Origin: Polynucleobacter sp. UB-Tiil-W10
GTDB lineage: Bacteria > Pseudomonadota > Gammaproteobacteria > Burkholderiales > Burkholderiaceae
DNA: 64,000 bases
Direction: 5' to 3'
NCBI RefSeq assembly: GCF_018881605.1
Contig: NZ_JACVPZ010000001.1
Coordinates: forward strand, 1,116,001 to 1,180,000
Shown: piece after piece, positions 1 through 9,271 of the stretch
Layout: every line of letters begins with the position of its first letter
Position numbering within the stretch: position 1 is the first letter of the stretch
Made by a program: the position numbers and the translations under genes
The notes under the pieces: model-generated
What the model saw: the letters and a program-made list of their open reading frames with translations, nothing else
Told to the model about the DNA's origin: nothing
Database searches by the model: none

Positions 1-860
1 ACGATTTGCTCAAGCGCGCCGCGCTTCACAATCAGGTCGGCCTGTGCAGCAATCTCCTGGGAGTTGGCTAAATCTAATGCTGCTTGTGCGGTATTAACAT
101 CAACAATCGTAGCGAGTCCGGCATCAAATTTTGCTTGGGCTGCCTCAAGTTGCTGCTTAATCAAATCCTTCTTATTTTTGAAGAGCGCCACATTATCTTG
201 ACTCGTTAGTGCATCGAAATATGCTTGTGACACACGTAAGATTAAATCTTGTTGCGCCAAGAAAAAACGCATGTCTGCTAATTTGGTATTGAGATCGCCT
301 TGCTTAAAAAGTTCCAGCGCACCTACGTTAAAGACTGGCTGGGTTAAGGTGACGGTATAACTTTTTTGATCAAATACTCGTGAGTTGCCGGAGTTATTGG
401 AGACTACGGTGCTGCCTGTGCCATGCTGATAGTAGCGAGTTCCGCCAGGAGTGGCATTAGCTTGTGGCATCAGCAAGGAGAAACCTTGCCAGTAGAGTTC
501 TTTACTAGCCTGATAGTTAAAACGAGCGGCTGTTAATACGGGGTCACTAAAGGCAGCCTCTTGGTAGAGCTGTATTAAATCGTTTAATTGCCCTTTAGTC
601 TCACCAGGTTTGTTACCAACCAAGTTGGATGGTGCAGCACCTGCCGCTACTGCGGGTTTGGAAGGCAAGGGCGCGATTTGCGGTGGCTGCTCCAATCCAA
701 TGAGGGTAGAAGCACTCATTGGAGTGGGTAAAGCAGGCCTTGTGGCCGCGTTAGGGCTTTGCGCAAAGGCATTGCAGGACCAAGCACTCAAACCTAACGC
801 TTGACTCAGGATCAAACCAAAGGCGGTAAGTCTAGATAATCTGAAGCGGGCTGGGGTCAT
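1..860 (-). CDS. TolC-family outer membrane efflux protein (partial, C-terminus beyond window)
   Basis: Outer membrane channel component of type I secretion or RND efflux. Translating the minus strand from an ATG at 860 gives an open frame to the window edge, about 286 residues. The N-terminus has an arginine-containing start, a hydrophobic stretch and an Ala-Phe-Ala-Gln cleavage-like site, as in a Sec signal peptide. A proline/alanine-rich linker follows, then the typical OEP start ([15 protein letters not shown]) and the helical pattern [18 protein letters not shown]. That pattern and the repeated Asn-Thr-Ala-Gln helices are characteristic of TolC relatives. The exact member (TolC versus a CusC type) cannot be told from the partial sequence. 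It is divergent from uppP. Confidence 0.85.
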   Translation of the reverse strand, partial: MTPARFRLSRLTAFGLILSQALGLSAWSCNAFAQSPNAATRPALPTPMSASTLIGLEQPPQIAPLPSKPAVAAGAAPSNLVGNKPGETKGQLNDLIQLYQEAAFSDPVLTAARFNYQASKELYWQGFSLLMPQANATPGGTRYYQHGTGSTVVSNNSGNSRVFDQKSYTVTLTQPVFNVGALELFKQGDLNTKLADMRFFLAQQDLILRVSQAYFDALTSQDNVALFKNKKDLIKQQLEAAQAKFDAGLATIVDVNTAQAALDLANSQEIAAQADLIVKRGALEQI

Positions 861-980
861 GTAATTCGGATACTTTTCAATGTGCCATGCAGTTTAAGGC
901 TAATTTATTCAAAATGCTCATTTAGGCACTATTTTGCCAAATACCCTGAATTGCTTCCATATACCTATAAAATTTGGCCC

Positions 981-1826
981 ATGGATCTAATTTTGTTACT
1001 GAAGGCAGTCATTCTGGGTGTGGTCGAGGGATTAACGGAGTTTTTGCCGATCTCTAGCACTGGGCATCTGATCTTAGTCGGCGATTTGCTGGACTTTAAT
1101 GATGATCGTGGCAAAGCCTTTGAGGTCATTATTCAGTTTGGCGCCATTTTGGCGGTTTGCTGGGAGTTTCGTCAAAAGCTCATCAAGGTGGTTAGCTCTT
1201 TTTCTAGCAGTTCTGAATCCCGCCGTTTTGTCCTGAATTTATTGATTGCATCGATCCCGGCGATGGGACTAGGCTTTTTGTTTGGGAAGCACATCAAAGC
1301 AGTTTTGTTTTCTCCAATCCCGGTAGCTAGTGCATTTATTGTGGGCGCGCTCATTATTTTTTGGGCTGAGCGTCGCCAGCAAAATTTTGCTGATGTGTCT
1401 AATCAAATCAGGTCAGTGGATGATTTAACCCCATTGGACGCACTCAAGGTTGGTCTTGCTCAATGTGCTGCTTTAATACCCGGTACATCACGTTCGGGTG
1501 CAACCATTATTGGCGGCATGTTATTTGGTTTACCTCGCGCTGTAGCTACGGAATTTTCTTTTTTCTTGGCTATTCCAGTGATTGGTGGCGCCACCGCCTA
1601 TGAGCTGCTCAAGCTTTGGAAAGCCCCTGTAGCCTTTTCTGGTGAATTTACTCTCGCTATTGTTATCGGTTTTATAGCCGCATTTATTTCTGCTTTTATA
1701 TGTGTGCGCTGGTTAATACATTATGTGGCTCACCATAATTTCATACCATTTGCTTGGTATCGCATTGCTTTTGGAGTGTTGGTTTTGTTTACTTCCTACA
1801 CTGGCTTAATTGCTTGGTCCCATTAA
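981..1826 (+). CDS. uppP: Undecaprenyl-diphosphate phosphatase UppP (BacA)
   Basis: Integral membrane phosphatase that recycles undecaprenyl diphosphate to the monophosphate lipid carrier for peptidoglycan and O-antigen synthesis. The product has 281 residues, close to the family norm. The first signature ([15 protein letters not shown]) lies at about residues 16-30 and the second (PGTSRSGAT) near residue 166, with about eight hydrophobic segments. The frame is open back to 882, but family proteins begin at [13 protein letters not shown], so ATG 981 is chosen. No clear Shine-Dalgarno precedes it; an AT-rich TATAAAAT stretch lies 8-15 bases upstream, which would give a very short leader if it is a -10 element. 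Confidence 0.95.
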   Translation: MDLILLLKAVILGVVEGLTEFLPISSTGHLILVGDLLDFNDDRGKAFEVIIQFGAILAVCWEFRQKLIKVVSSFSSSSESRRFVLNLLIASIPAMGLGFLFGKHIKAVLFSPIPVASAFIVGALIIFWAERRQQNFADVSNQIRSVDDLTPLDALKVGLAQCAALIPGTSRSGATIIGGMLFGLPRAVATEFSFFLAIPVIGGATAYELLKLWKAPVAFSGEFTLAIVIGFIAAFISAFICVRWLIHYVAHHNFIPFAWYRIAFGVLVLFTSYTGLIAWSH

Positions 1827-1860
1827 TCTTTAAGTGACTTAAAAAGCTCAGGAAATTCTT

Positions 1861-2319
1861 ATGGATGCATCAATTGACGCAATAACGAATAATATTCAGC
1901 TGGCTCTGGCACCGGTATTTTTGTTAACTGCGGTTGCTACTTTAATTAACGCTATTTCAGGTCGACTTGCTAGATCTGTCGATCGTATGCGCGCAATTCG
2001 ACACTCCGTTGATCGGGGTGATGTGAAAGATGAAGCGTTGTTGCGGCATATGAATAAGGAGGCTGATGAAGCCCAAATTCGTGGCCGCCTTTGTACGGCA
2101 GCCATCTTTTTTGACGTGCTCAGTGGCGTCTTTATCTCAATGACAGTACTGGAATTATTCTTCTTTCAAGCGGGCGCTGTGCGTTCATTGCAAACGACTT
2201 ACGTTATATGGACATTTGTATTGGGGCTAATCTTTTTTATGACTTCACTATCAATTGTTCTGGCTGAAGTTGTTTATGCTTACCGATCTGCAGGCTGGAA
2301 TATCCCAAAAATAGATTAA
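1861..2319 (+). CDS. DUF2721 family membrane protein
   Basis: Small integral membrane protein of 152 residues. The N-terminal part ([24 protein letters not shown], split here by its two halves at about residues 16-39) matches the hallmark of the DUF2721 family. It is followed by a charged cytoplasmic stretch at about 40-75 rich in Arg and Asp, then two further hydrophobic segments at about 80-105 and 115-140. Function is unknown. It lies 34 bases after uppP and ends one base into the longer open frame of the next gene, so it may be cotranscribed with both. Confidence 0.8.
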   Translation: MDASIDAITNNIQLALAPVFLLTAVATLINAISGRLARSVDRMRAIRHSVDRGDVKDEALLRHMNKEADEAQIRGRLCTAAIFFDVLSGVFISMTVLELFFFQAGAVRSLQTTYVIWTFVLGLIFFMTSLSIVLAEVVYAYRSAGWNIPKID

Positions 2320-2360
2320 TGGTTGATTCATTAAATAACTCCCTCAATAAAAGACGAACT

Positions 2361-3296
2361 ATGAACAAAATCCTCATCACCGGCGGCGCAGGTTTTTTGG
2401 GATCCCATCTCACCGAGAAATTACTCAAAGAGGGTAATGATGTTTTGGTGGTGGATAACTATTTCACTGGCTCCAAAGAGAATTTAGCGCATCTCTTGCC
2501 TAATTCTCGTTTAGAGCTCATGCGACACGATGTCACTTTTCCGCTCTATGTAGAAACCAATCAGATTTACAACCTCGCTTGCCCAGCATCCCCAATTCAC
2601 TATCAATACGATCCAGTGCAAACGACTAAGACAAGTGTGCATGGTGCGATTAATATGCTGGGCCTAGCCAAAAGAACCAGGGCTCGCATTCTCCAAGCAT
2701 CTACTAGTGAAGTCTATGGCGATCCAGAAGTCCATCCCCAGCCAGAAGAGTATTGGGGTAAGGTCAATCCCATTGGTATTCGTTCTTGCTACGATGAAGG
2801 CAAGCGTTGCGCTGAAACTCTCTTTTTTGACTACAACCGCCAACATAATTTAGACATCAAAGTTGTGCGTATTTTTAATACGTATGGCCCACGCATGCAT
2901 CCCAACGATGGCCGAGTGGTGAGTAACTTTATTGTGCAGGCATTACAAGGCAAGGACATCACTATTTATGGTGATGGTCAGCAAACCAGAAGCTTTTGCT
3001 ATGTCGATGACTTAATTGATGCCATGGTCAAAATGATGAACTCAGAAGATGGCTTTACAGGGCCAGTAAATATCGGTAACCCGGGAGAGTTCACGATGTT
3101 GCAGTTAGCTGAGACCATTCTGAAACTGTCGGGTAGCAAGTCCAAAATCATTCATCAGCCACTGCCATCGGATGATCCCAAGCAACGTCAGCCTAATATC
3201 GAGCTAGCTAAAGCAAAATTAGGTTGGCAGCCAAAGGTCAACCTAGAAGACGGTCTCAAAGAGACGATTGCTTACTTTAAGAAGGTGGTTGGTTAA
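2361..3296 (+). CDS. UDP-glucuronic acid decarboxylase (UDP-xylose synthase), SDR family
   Basis: Extended SDR enzyme that converts UDP-glucuronate to UDP-xylose for glycan synthesis, acting in the cytoplasm. The 311-residue product has the Rossmann motif GGAGFLG at about residues 8-14, the STSEVYGDP strand near 114, the catalytic Tyr-Asp-Glu-Gly-Lys near 143-147 and [10 protein letters not shown] after it, all typical of UXS proteins. The frame is open from 2319, but ATG 2361 gives the canonical [14 protein letters not shown] start. It directly precedes trmB with a three-base gap. No UDP-glucose dehydrogenase is present in the window, so the substrate must be supplied from elsewhere. Confidence 0.9.
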   Translation: MNKILITGGAGFLGSHLTEKLLKEGNDVLVVDNYFTGSKENLAHLLPNSRLELMRHDVTFPLYVETNQIYNLACPASPIHYQYDPVQTTKTSVHGAINMLGLAKRTRARILQASTSEVYGDPEVHPQPEEYWGKVNPIGIRSCYDEGKRCAETLFFDYNRQHNLDIKVVRIFNTYGPRMHPNDGRVVSNFIVQALQGKDITIYGDGQQTRSFCYVDDLIDAMVKMMNSEDGFTGPVNIGNPGEFTMLQLAETILKLSGSKSKIIHQPLPSDDPKQRQPNIELAKAKLGWQPKVNLEDGLKETIAYFKKVVG

Positions 3297-3299
3297 GTA

Positions 3300-4106
3300 G
3301 TGATTGAAAATAACAAACCTTCTAAAAAGCGTTTTGATGAGCGTATTCGCTCTTTTGTTTTAAGGGCAGGGAGAACTACTGCTGGACAGCAACGCGCTAT
3401 TGAAGAATTAGGCCCACAGTTTCTCATTCCCTATCAAGCCTCCAATCTCAATTTAACTGAAGCATTTCAAGGCTCAAGTAAGCCAAAGATTCTAGAAATT
3501 GGTTTTGGCATGGGGGAGACAACTGCCAAGATTGCTGCCTTAAGATCTGGTGATGACTTTTTGGCCATTGAAGTCCATCCACCTGGCGTTGGAGCATTGC
3601 TGAAGCTGATTGGTGAAAATGACCTGACAAACTTAAGGCTCATTCGTCATGATGCTGTTGAGGTTCTCGAGCAGATGATTGCGCCAGATTCGTTGGATGG
3701 GATTCATATTTATTTTGCAGATCCTTGGCATAAGAGGCGTCACAACAAACGTCGCCTGATTCAGGCTGAGTTTGTTCGATTGCTGGCTTCCAAATTAAAG
3801 CCGGGCGCTTATTTGCATCTGGCAACGGATTGGCATAACTACGCAGAGCAGATGCTCTTGGTATTGAATGCAGAGCCTGCTCTACAAAATACTTCAAGTG
3901 AATCGGTAAAGATGGAAACCTTCACCTTCGAGGACACTGCCAAGCAAGGCGAGGTCTTCAATGAATTTAAACCCACTCTTGAGCAACTTCATGCTGAGCA
4001 TCAAGGTTATGTAACCCGACCAGAATACCGTCCCGTAACTAAATTTGAGAACCGCGGCATCAAGCTGGGCCACGGTGTTTGGGATTTAGTCTACAAGAAA
4101 AAATAA
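3300..4106 (+). CDS. trmB: tRNA (guanine-N7-)-methyltransferase TrmB
   Basis: SAM-dependent enzyme that makes 7-methylguanosine at position 46 of tRNAs. The 268-residue product carries the SAM-binding motif EIGFGMGE at about residues 66-73 and the TrmB signature [14 protein letters not shown] near residue 140, with ATDW further on as in the family. The start is GTG at 3300, three bases after the preceding stop; the N-terminal extension ([16 protein letters not shown]) matches the common betaproteobacterial form, so the GTG is credible. It converges with gabD. Confidence 0.93.
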   Translation: MIENNKPSKKRFDERIRSFVLRAGRTTAGQQRAIEELGPQFLIPYQASNLNLTEAFQGSSKPKILEIGFGMGETTAKIAALRSGDDFLAIEVHPPGVGALLKLIGENDLTNLRLIRHDAVEVLEQMIAPDSLDGIHIYFADPWHKRRHNKRRLIQAEFVRLLASKLKPGAYLHLATDWHNYAEQMLLVLNAEPALQNTSSESVKMETFTFEDTAKQGEVFNEFKPTLEQLHAEHQGYVTRPEYRPVTKFENRGIKLGHGVWDLVYKKK

Positions 4107-4132
4107 GCAGAAGAGCGATTAAGTAGCAGGGC

Positions 4133-5605
4133 TTATAAGCCGACGCAGACGTATTTCATCTCCAAGTATTCATCCATACCGTAAACACTGCCTTCACGAC
4201 CAAGGCCGGATTGCTTAATCCCGCCAAAGGGTGCAACTTCATTTGAGATTAAACCGGTATTAACGCCAACCATCCCGTACTCCAACGCTTCAGCCACTTT
4301 CCATACACGGCCAATATCACGACTATAGAAGTAGGATGCCAAACCAAACTGACTATTGTTGGCAAGCTTGATCACCTCTTCATCACTCTCAAAAGGAATA
4401 ATTGGTGCTACTGGACCAAAAGTTTCTTCATAGGTAATGAGCATCTGACTATTTACGTTGGCCAAAATAGTGGGCTCATAAAAGTTCTTGCCCTCTGTTG
4501 TTTGTTTGCCGCCGGTAACGAGTGTTGCGCCTTTGCTGAGGGCATCAGCAACATGCTTTTTAACTTTTTCTAGTGCTGCAGTTTCAATCAAGGGGCCTTG
4601 AGTGATACCGGCTTCCATGCCGTTGCCGACCTTAATCATTTCTAGTGCTTTGGCAAACTTTTCCACAAAAGCATCTTGTACCTTTTTGTGAACATAAAAA
4701 CGATTTGCGCAAACACAGGTTTGACCGGAGTTCCTAAATTTAGAGGCCATAGCGCCATTCACTGCTGCATCAATATCAGCATCTTCAAATACGATGAACG
4801 GGGCGTGACCACCTAGTTCAAGAGCGAGCTTTTTGACGGTTGGAGCACATTGCTCCATGAGAATGCGACCGACCTCTGTTGATCCTGTGAAAGAAAGATG
4901 GCGAACTGTCGGTGATGCACAAAGGGTTTTTCCAATAGCAATTGATTGATTTGCATCCGCAGTGACAATATTGATAACTCCATCTGGTATGCCAGCACGC
5001 TTGCCAAGCTCAGCCAAGGCGAGAGCGGATAGTGGCGTCAGCTCGGCTGGCTTAATTACAATGGTGCAGCCAGCCGCTAATGCCGGCGCTATCTTGCGCG
5101 TAATCATGGCGATAGGAAAGTTCCATGGCGTAATTGCAACGCATACACCAATGGGTTGCTTGATTACCATCAGGCGCTTATCGCTCCAGGTGGTTCCTAG
5201 AATTGAGCCTTCAACGCGTTTTGCCTCTTCTGCAAACCACTCCACAAAAGAAGCGCCATAAACCACTTCTCCAGCAGCTTCAGCCAAAGGCTTGCCTTGC
5301 TCAAGTGTCATGAGCTTTGCTAGATCTTGGGTATTTTCAATAATCAAATCAAACCATTTGCGCATGATTTGGGCGCGCTCTTTAGCTAATTTGCTGCGCC
5401 AAGAAGGTAGCGCTTTTTCTGCTGCAGAAATGGCTAGTTCGGCATCCTGAATTTCAAGGTTGGCAACATTGGCTATGATTTCATCAGTGGCAGGATTGGA
5501 AATAGAGAAAGTCGTTTTAGAGCTAACCCATTTACCGTCTATAAAAGCTTTTTCTTGGAAAAGGTGAGGATCTTTGAGTTGGCTACGAATATCTACTTTT
5601 TGCAT
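4133..5605 (-). CDS. gabD: NAD(P)-dependent succinate-semialdehyde dehydrogenase
   Basis: Aldehyde dehydrogenase that oxidises succinate semialdehyde to succinate in GABA or 4-hydroxybutyrate catabolism. The 490-residue length and sequence match GabD class enzymes: cofactor-binding PWNFPIAM near residue 150, the active-site Glu in LELGGHAPFIV near 263, the catalytic Cys in SGQTCVCANR near 297, and the C-terminal FGGIKQSGLGREG. GabD is distinguished from other ALDHs by the VCANR context and the overall N-terminal match. It is a single-gene unit read away from nusB. Upstream, the pairs CTTGG and CCAAG form a small inverted repeat just before the start. Confidence 0.88.
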   Translation of the reverse strand: MQKVDIRSQLKDPHLFQEKAFIDGKWVSSKTTFSISNPATDEIIANVANLEIQDAELAISAAEKALPSWRSKLAKERAQIMRKWFDLIIENTQDLAKLMTLEQGKPLAEAAGEVVYGASFVEWFAEEAKRVEGSILGTTWSDKRLMVIKQPIGVCVAITPWNFPIAMITRKIAPALAAGCTIVIKPAELTPLSALALAELGKRAGIPDGVINIVTADANQSIAIGKTLCASPTVRHLSFTGSTEVGRILMEQCAPTVKKLALELGGHAPFIVFEDADIDAAVNGAMASKFRNSGQTCVCANRFYVHKKVQDAFVEKFAKALEMIKVGNGMEAGITQGPLIETAALEKVKKHVADALSKGATLVTGGKQTTEGKNFYEPTILANVNSQMLITYEETFGPVAPIIPFESDEEVIKLANNSQFGLASYFYSRDIGRVWKVAEALEYGMVGVNTGLISNEVAPFGGIKQSGLGREGSVYGMDEYLEMKYVCVGL

Positions 5606-5649
5606 GATGTTTTAACCTTGGTTATGTCCAAGCCATTTTATCCCTCAAT

Positions 5650-5686
5650 AAATAAAAAAGCCTCCAAGCGTATTAAGCTTAGAGGC
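5650..5686 (-). terminator. Rho-independent terminator of the ribBX-ribH-nusB operon
   Basis: Read on the minus strand, the arms GCCTC..AAGC and GCTT..GAGGC (5660-5686) form a hairpin followed by a T-rich tract (TTTTTTATTTATT, down to about 5648). It begins 29 bases after the nusB stop and lies before gabD, so it ends the riboflavin/nusB operon and separates it from gabD. Confidence 0.85.
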
Positions 5687-5714
5687 CAGGATTCAGTGCT
5701 GCTAGATTGAGGGG

Positions 5715-6233
5715 TTAATCTGCTTGAGTTTCTGCGGTGCGCAGCTTCTGGGCTAGTAAATCTAGTACGCCGTTCACATATTTGTGACCGTCAGTGCCAC
5801 CAAAGGTCTTGGCAAGCTCTACAGCTTCATTAATGGCTACTTTATAAGGTACTGAGAGGTCGATTGCTAGCTCATAAGCACCAATGAGCAGTGCTGCATG
5901 CTCCACGGGAGACAGCTCATTAATTGGGCGATCTAATGCCGGTGTAATGATGGCTTCTAATTCATCGGTGCGGGCTAGAACCCCATCGAAGATTCCTTGA
6001 AAAAGATCCAGTTGGCAGCGACGAAAAGCGGGATCTTCAGCGAGCTGCTTAGCAATCGCAGCGCCATTGGGAATGCTGCCGGCACGACGCATCACAAGAC
6101 TTTGATAAACGCCTTGAAGGGCGTACTCACGAGCGCGACGGCGCGGCGTAAGGGATCGCTTAGGCGCTGGCTTTACTTCTTTTCCGGCTGGTAGAGATTG
6201 AGGGGTAGAGGGGTTCTGGCTAGAGGTTGACAT
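5715..6233 (-). CDS. nusB: Transcription antitermination factor NusB
   Basis: RNA-binding protein that joins NusE at boxA to allow antitermination during rRNA transcription. The 172-residue product has a basic, disordered N-terminal extension (about 1-35) and then the all-helical NusB fold beginning RRRAREYALQGVYQ. The conserved C-terminal block PYKVAINEAVELAKTFGG and KYVNGVLD (about 130-155) is diagnostic. It follows ribH by five bases in the order ribBX-ribH-nusB, a common proteobacterial arrangement. A strong terminator follows its stop. Confidence 0.95.
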   Translation of the reverse strand: MSTSSQNPSTPQSLPAGKEVKPAPKRSLTPRRRAREYALQGVYQSLVMRRAGSIPNGAAIAKQLAEDPAFRRCQLDLFQGIFDGVLARTDELEAIITPALDRPINELSPVEHAALLIGAYELAIDLSVPYKVAINEAVELAKTFGGTDGHKYVNGVLDLLAQKLRTAETQAD

Positions 6234-6238
6234 GCGAA

Positions 6239-6751
6239 TTATTCTTCTTCACTCGAGTTGATTTCGATATCGATATCCGGCGTCAATGCTAGCGCTAGAT
6301 TAGCCATCTCTACTACCGCTTGAGCACATTCTGCGCCTTTTACCTGAACACGAGCATGAGCTTGTTCATCAGTATCGCAAGTTAGTACACCATTGGCGAT
6401 TGGTAATCCAGTATCGATAGAGATACGAGTGATACCGGAAGCAGATTCATTAGAGACCAACTCAAAGTGATAAGTCTCACCACGAATAACCGCTCCTAGA
6501 GCAACTAAGCCGTCAAACTCACCAGTCTCAGCAAGTTTTTGTAGAGCAAATGGAATCTCTAATGCGCCTGGAACTGTCACTAGCTTAATGTCAGATTGAT
6601 TAACACCCAAAGAAATTAATTCATTAATACAGGCATTGGTTAAAGCAACACAATGGTCTTCGTTGAAACGCGCTTGAACAACGCCAATCCGAAGATCCTG
6701 ACCATTAAGATCGGCTTCTAATACACCTACAAAGTCATTAGTACTAGTCAT
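6239..6751 (-). CDS. ribH: 6,7-dimethyl-8-ribityllumazine synthase
   Basis: Condenses 5-amino-6-ribitylaminouracil with 3,4-dihydroxy-2-butanone 4-phosphate, the penultimate riboflavin step. The 170-residue protein shows the conserved VVQARFN near residue 24, [10 protein letters not shown] near 62-71, and [13 protein letters not shown] near 86-98 with the catalytic His. An acidic tail ([12 protein letters not shown]) is at the C-terminus. It sits between ribBX (36 bases upstream) and nusB (5 bases downstream) on the minus strand. ribD and ribE are a separate plus-strand unit in this window, so the pathway is split between two transcripts. Confidence 0.95.
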   Translation of the reverse strand: MTSTNDFVGVLEADLNGQDLRIGVVQARFNEDHCVALTNACINELISLGVNQSDIKLVTVPGALEIPFALQKLAETGEFDGLVALGAVIRGETYHFELVSNESASGITRISIDTGLPIANGVLTCDTDEQAHARVQVKGAECAQAVVEMANLALALTPDIDIEINSSEEE

Positions 6752-6787
6752 ATCAATTCTCTAAAAATATTTATCGCATTACCGATA

Positions 6788-7918
6788 TTAGGGGGTGTAA
6801 GGCTTGTAGCCTGTCACTTCGAGCTTATAGCCAGATAGGCTTGGCACTGGACTTGGCTTGGCTAACAAGCGCATTTTCTCTACACCAAGATCTTTCAAAA
6901 TTTGTGCGCCAATACCGTAGCTTCGAAAGTCAGTTTTTCTGGCTAGCGGTTTTTTAGCTTCTTCATGCGACTGATTCAGTTTCTGAAATTGCGCTAACCA
7001 ATCGGTGTCATTTGGTGCTGCAATACCTGAGGCATTTAGGAGTACTGCAACTCCAGCGGTTGAAGTAGCAAGTTCTTCTAGGGCTTTGGCTAGCGGCCAA
7101 GAATGGGTGCTGATATCAGATTCTAGGAAGTCCAAAACAGTGACTGGTTCGTGAACGCGCACTAAAGTTTCTTGTGCCTCAGAAGGTTTACCGTGAACGA
7201 GTGCAATATGCACGCATGAACTTGGAGTATCGCGATAAATAACGCCTTGAAATTTACCCCAGGGAGTAATGAATTCACGAGCACCTTCGCGCACCACAAT
7301 ACTTTCATGCTGGCTGCGATACTGAATGAGATCAGCAATGCTGCCAATCTTGAGTTGATGTTCTTTAGCAAACTCTAGTAAGTCTGGAAGACGCGCCATA
7401 CTGCCATCGTCTTTCATGATTTCGCAGATGACTGAGGTTGGAGAGCAACCAGCCATAGCCGCAAGATCGCAACCAGCTTCTGTATGACCAGAACGAATTA
7501 ATACACCACCAGGCTGAGCCATCAATGGAAAAATATGACCCGGCTGAACTAAGTCGCTAGGCTTGGCATTTGGCGCTACTGCAGTTTTGATGGTGAGTGC
7601 ACGATCTGCCGCTGAAATGCCAGTAGTTACTCCGCTAGCTGCCTCTATAGATACCGTGAAGTTCGTTCCCATCGATGTGCCGTTATCTCGAACCATCAAA
7701 GGAAGGTTAAGTTGTTGGCAACGCTCGCGAGTGAGGGTTAAGCAAATTAGTCCACGGCCATGTTTTGCCATGAAGTTCACTGCCTCGGCGGTGACGTGGT
7801 CAGCTGCCAAAACTAAATCACCCTCGTTCTCGCGATCTTCTTCGTCGACAAGGATCACCATTTTGCCGGCACGCAGGTCGGTAATGATTTCTTCGGTGGA
7901 GGCAAGAGTATTTGGCAT
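6788..7918 (-). CDS. ribB: 3,4-dihydroxy-2-butanone 4-phosphate synthase with degenerate GTP cyclohydrolase II-like domain (RibBX type)
   Basis: The N-terminal domain (about residues 1-205) is a complete DHBP synthase, which makes the four-carbon unit of riboflavin from ribulose 5-phosphate. It has DEEDRENEGDLV near 25-36 and the RSGHTEAGCDLA block near 141. The C-terminal domain (about 210-376) follows the GTP cyclohydrolase II fold: EFITPWGKF at its start and TDFRSYGIGAQILKDLGV near its end. It lacks the zinc-binding cysteines (Cys-X10-Cys-X-Cys) and the DCGxQL segment of active enzymes. It therefore resembles RibBX proteins, and a separate RibA must exist elsewhere. No FMN riboswitch was recognised in the upstream 120 bases. 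Confidence 0.9.
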   Translation of the reverse strand: MPNTLASTEEIITDLRAGKMVILVDEEDRENEGDLVLAADHVTAEAVNFMAKHGRGLICLTLTRERCQQLNLPLMVRDNGTSMGTNFTVSIEAASGVTTGISAADRALTIKTAVAPNAKPSDLVQPGHIFPLMAQPGGVLIRSGHTEAGCDLAAMAGCSPTSVICEIMKDDGSMARLPDLLEFAKEHQLKIGSIADLIQYRSQHESIVVREGAREFITPWGKFQGVIYRDTPSSCVHIALVHGKPSEAQETLVRVHEPVTVLDFLESDISTHSWPLAKALEELATSTAGVAVLLNASGIAAPNDTDWLAQFQKLNQSHEEAKKPLARKTDFRSYGIGAQILKDLGVEKMRLLAKPSPVPSLSGYKLEVTGYKPYTP

Positions 7919-8070
7919 AGCCCTCTATTTTAAGCGCAGGACCCGCTTGTTGTTCGGTCCTACTGCAATATCTCGTCTTTCTGACGGGAAGTGCCTTGGG
8001 TATGAGTTTTTGTTGGGAACCTACCCTTTGAAAATGGGGAATGTCAGCTCAAAAGCACCCCAATTTGGCA

Positions 8071-8370
8071 ATGAGGTCAAAAAATTACCAAGGATTCATC
8101 TTGCTGGAGTCTTTAGTAGCCATGAGCATGATTTTGGGGGTTTGGATGGTTTCCGTTGAGACTTATCAGCGGATTGCTTTGAGTCTGACTCAACAAGAAG
8201 GTAAAAGATCGCAACTGAGAGGGGAATGGGATGCTTTTGAAATACAAGAACATAGTAGGGCTCATGTCAATTTGCCCAACAAGGACTTAAGCAGTGACTC
8301 TGCTCGAATGCCTAGTCGGCATCGCTCTATGCGCACTCCTACTCAACCCCCTATTAAAAACAAGCACTGA
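8071..8370 (+). CDS. Type IV prepilin-like protein (minor pilin PilV-like)
   Basis: Short prepilin of 99 residues from ATG 8071. It has an eight-residue basic leader ending in Gly, then FILLESLVAMSMILGVWMV, with Glu at +5 and a hydrophobic helix as in class III prepilin signals. The frame is open from ATG 8041, but this would give an 18-residue leader, so 8071 is preferred. The last 77 bases overlap the next gene in another frame, and the tail there (SRHRSMRTPTQ) does not look like pilin sequence. Its natural end, or an indel, is therefore uncertain. It is the first gene of a pilin-like run leading to ribD. Confidence 0.65.
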   Translation: MRSKNYQGFILLESLVAMSMILGVWMVSVETYQRIALSLTQQEGKRSQLRGEWDAFEIQEHSRAHVNLPNKDLSSDSARMPSRHRSMRTPTQPPIKNKH

Positions 8371-8920
8371 TTTGGTAATCAAGCAAATTGAGTATGAAAA
8401 AACGCAAGCTTTAATTTCAGAGGCGGATCGCGCATTTGAGCTTATGGGCCGCGCCATTCGAGTGGCGGGTTATCGCAATATTTCAAGCCAGCAAACCAAC
8501 AAAAAATCATCCTTAGAGATAAATAAAAAGTCAGGATTTAGAGGGTCTGATTCCTTAATAGTCCGCCATGAATTATCGGACGGCATTGATTTTGATTGCA
8601 TTGGTAACATCATTACAAAAGAGCGCACCAAAAATCAATTAGCGCTACAAGGATTTTTGGTTGATCGTCAGGCGGGCGTCCCAAAAGGGAAGAAGGTGAA
8701 TGGCGGATCACTAATATGTCAATCGCTAGATCGTCAGGGTCGTACTCAAATCACCACCTTGATGAACGGAGTAAATGAACTCGTTATTGAAGAAATAAAT
8801 GGCGTGCAAGCCCAATATATAAGGGGCCAAAGACTGTTTAAGGTCAAACTGAAAATGACCGATGGAGTCAGATTAAACCTAGATCTAGAGCGTACTTTTT
8901 CAACAAGGAACCTCTTGTGA
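8294..8920 (+). CDS. Prepilin-type protein without a visible leader (PilW-like)
   Basis: The 208-residue product begins at GTG 8294 with MTLLECLVGIALCALLLNPLL, which is the mature end of a type IV pilin signal (xTLLE plus a hydrophobic helix). The glycine and leader normally in front are missing, and a TAA lies two codons upstream, so no longer start exists in frame. The later sequence (AFELMGRAIRVAGYRN, DSLIVRH, and a Cys pair) resembles PilW minor pilins. It overlaps the upstream gene by 77 bases and its TGA overlaps the next GTG start. Either the leader was lost or a frameshift separates it from its true start. Confidence 0.6.
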   Translation: MTLLECLVGIALCALLLNPLLKTSTDLVIKQIEYEKTQALISEADRAFELMGRAIRVAGYRNISSQQTNKKSSLEINKKSGFRGSDSLIVRHELSDGIDFDCIGNIITKERTKNQLALQGFLVDRQAGVPKGKKVNGGSLICQSLDRQGRTQITTLMNGVNELVIEEINGVQAQYIRGQRLFKVKLKMTDGVRLNLDLERTFSTRNLL

Positions 8921-9246
8921 TCGTAGCTTGGGTATTTTCATTGCTCCTGCTTTGTTCATCGCTTATTACTTATTTGGAGGGATTAAGTTCTTTGCGAATA
9001 ATCGAAGCAAATACTATGCGACTGGCAAAGAATCAATTTGTAGCGGCTGAAAAATCAGTATTTGAGTGCGAGAAAAATATCACTTCCCTTGGGCAGCTAA
9101 ACGAGAATCTTTGCTTTATCCAGTCGGCGGGAAAAAATCGGTGGCTCATTACGAGTAAAGAAAAACCTGCAATCCAGATTGGTGTTGTCGTTGATGAAAA
9201 GACTGGCATCGCTACGCGCCTGAACTGGCGGCAAGTATTTGAATAA
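8917..9246 (+). CDS. PilX-like pilus assembly protein (tentative)
   Basis: Small protein of 109 residues with one N-terminal membrane segment (about residues 2-20, VAWVFSLLLLCSSLITYLEG), then an amphipathic helix and a short extracytoplasmic domain containing two Cys (CEKN and LCFIQ) that could form a disulfide. This layout, and its place after the PilW-like gene and before a GspH/FimT gene, fits a PilX-type minor pilin component. Sequence identity alone is not diagnostic. The GTG start overlaps the previous TGA, which suggests translational coupling. Confidence 0.5.
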   Translation: MIVAWVFSLLLLCSSLITYLEGLSSLRIIEANTMRLAKNQFVAAEKSVFECEKNITSLGQLNENLCFIQSAGKNRWLITSKEKPAIQIGVVVDEKTGIATRLNWRQVFE

Positions 9247-9271
9247 TGTAAATCGATGCTTAAGACGGCAG

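Noticed and set aside
882..980. 33-residue N-terminal extension of uppP
   Set aside because: No family match and no ribosome-binding site; the frame is only open by chance.
7919..8040. FMN riboswitch before ribBX
   Set aside because: No RFN-element blocks can be recognised in the 120-base leader, nor before ribD.
7563..8159. 198-residue open frame opposite ribBX
   Set aside because: Antisense to a well-identified gene, with low complexity and no domain.
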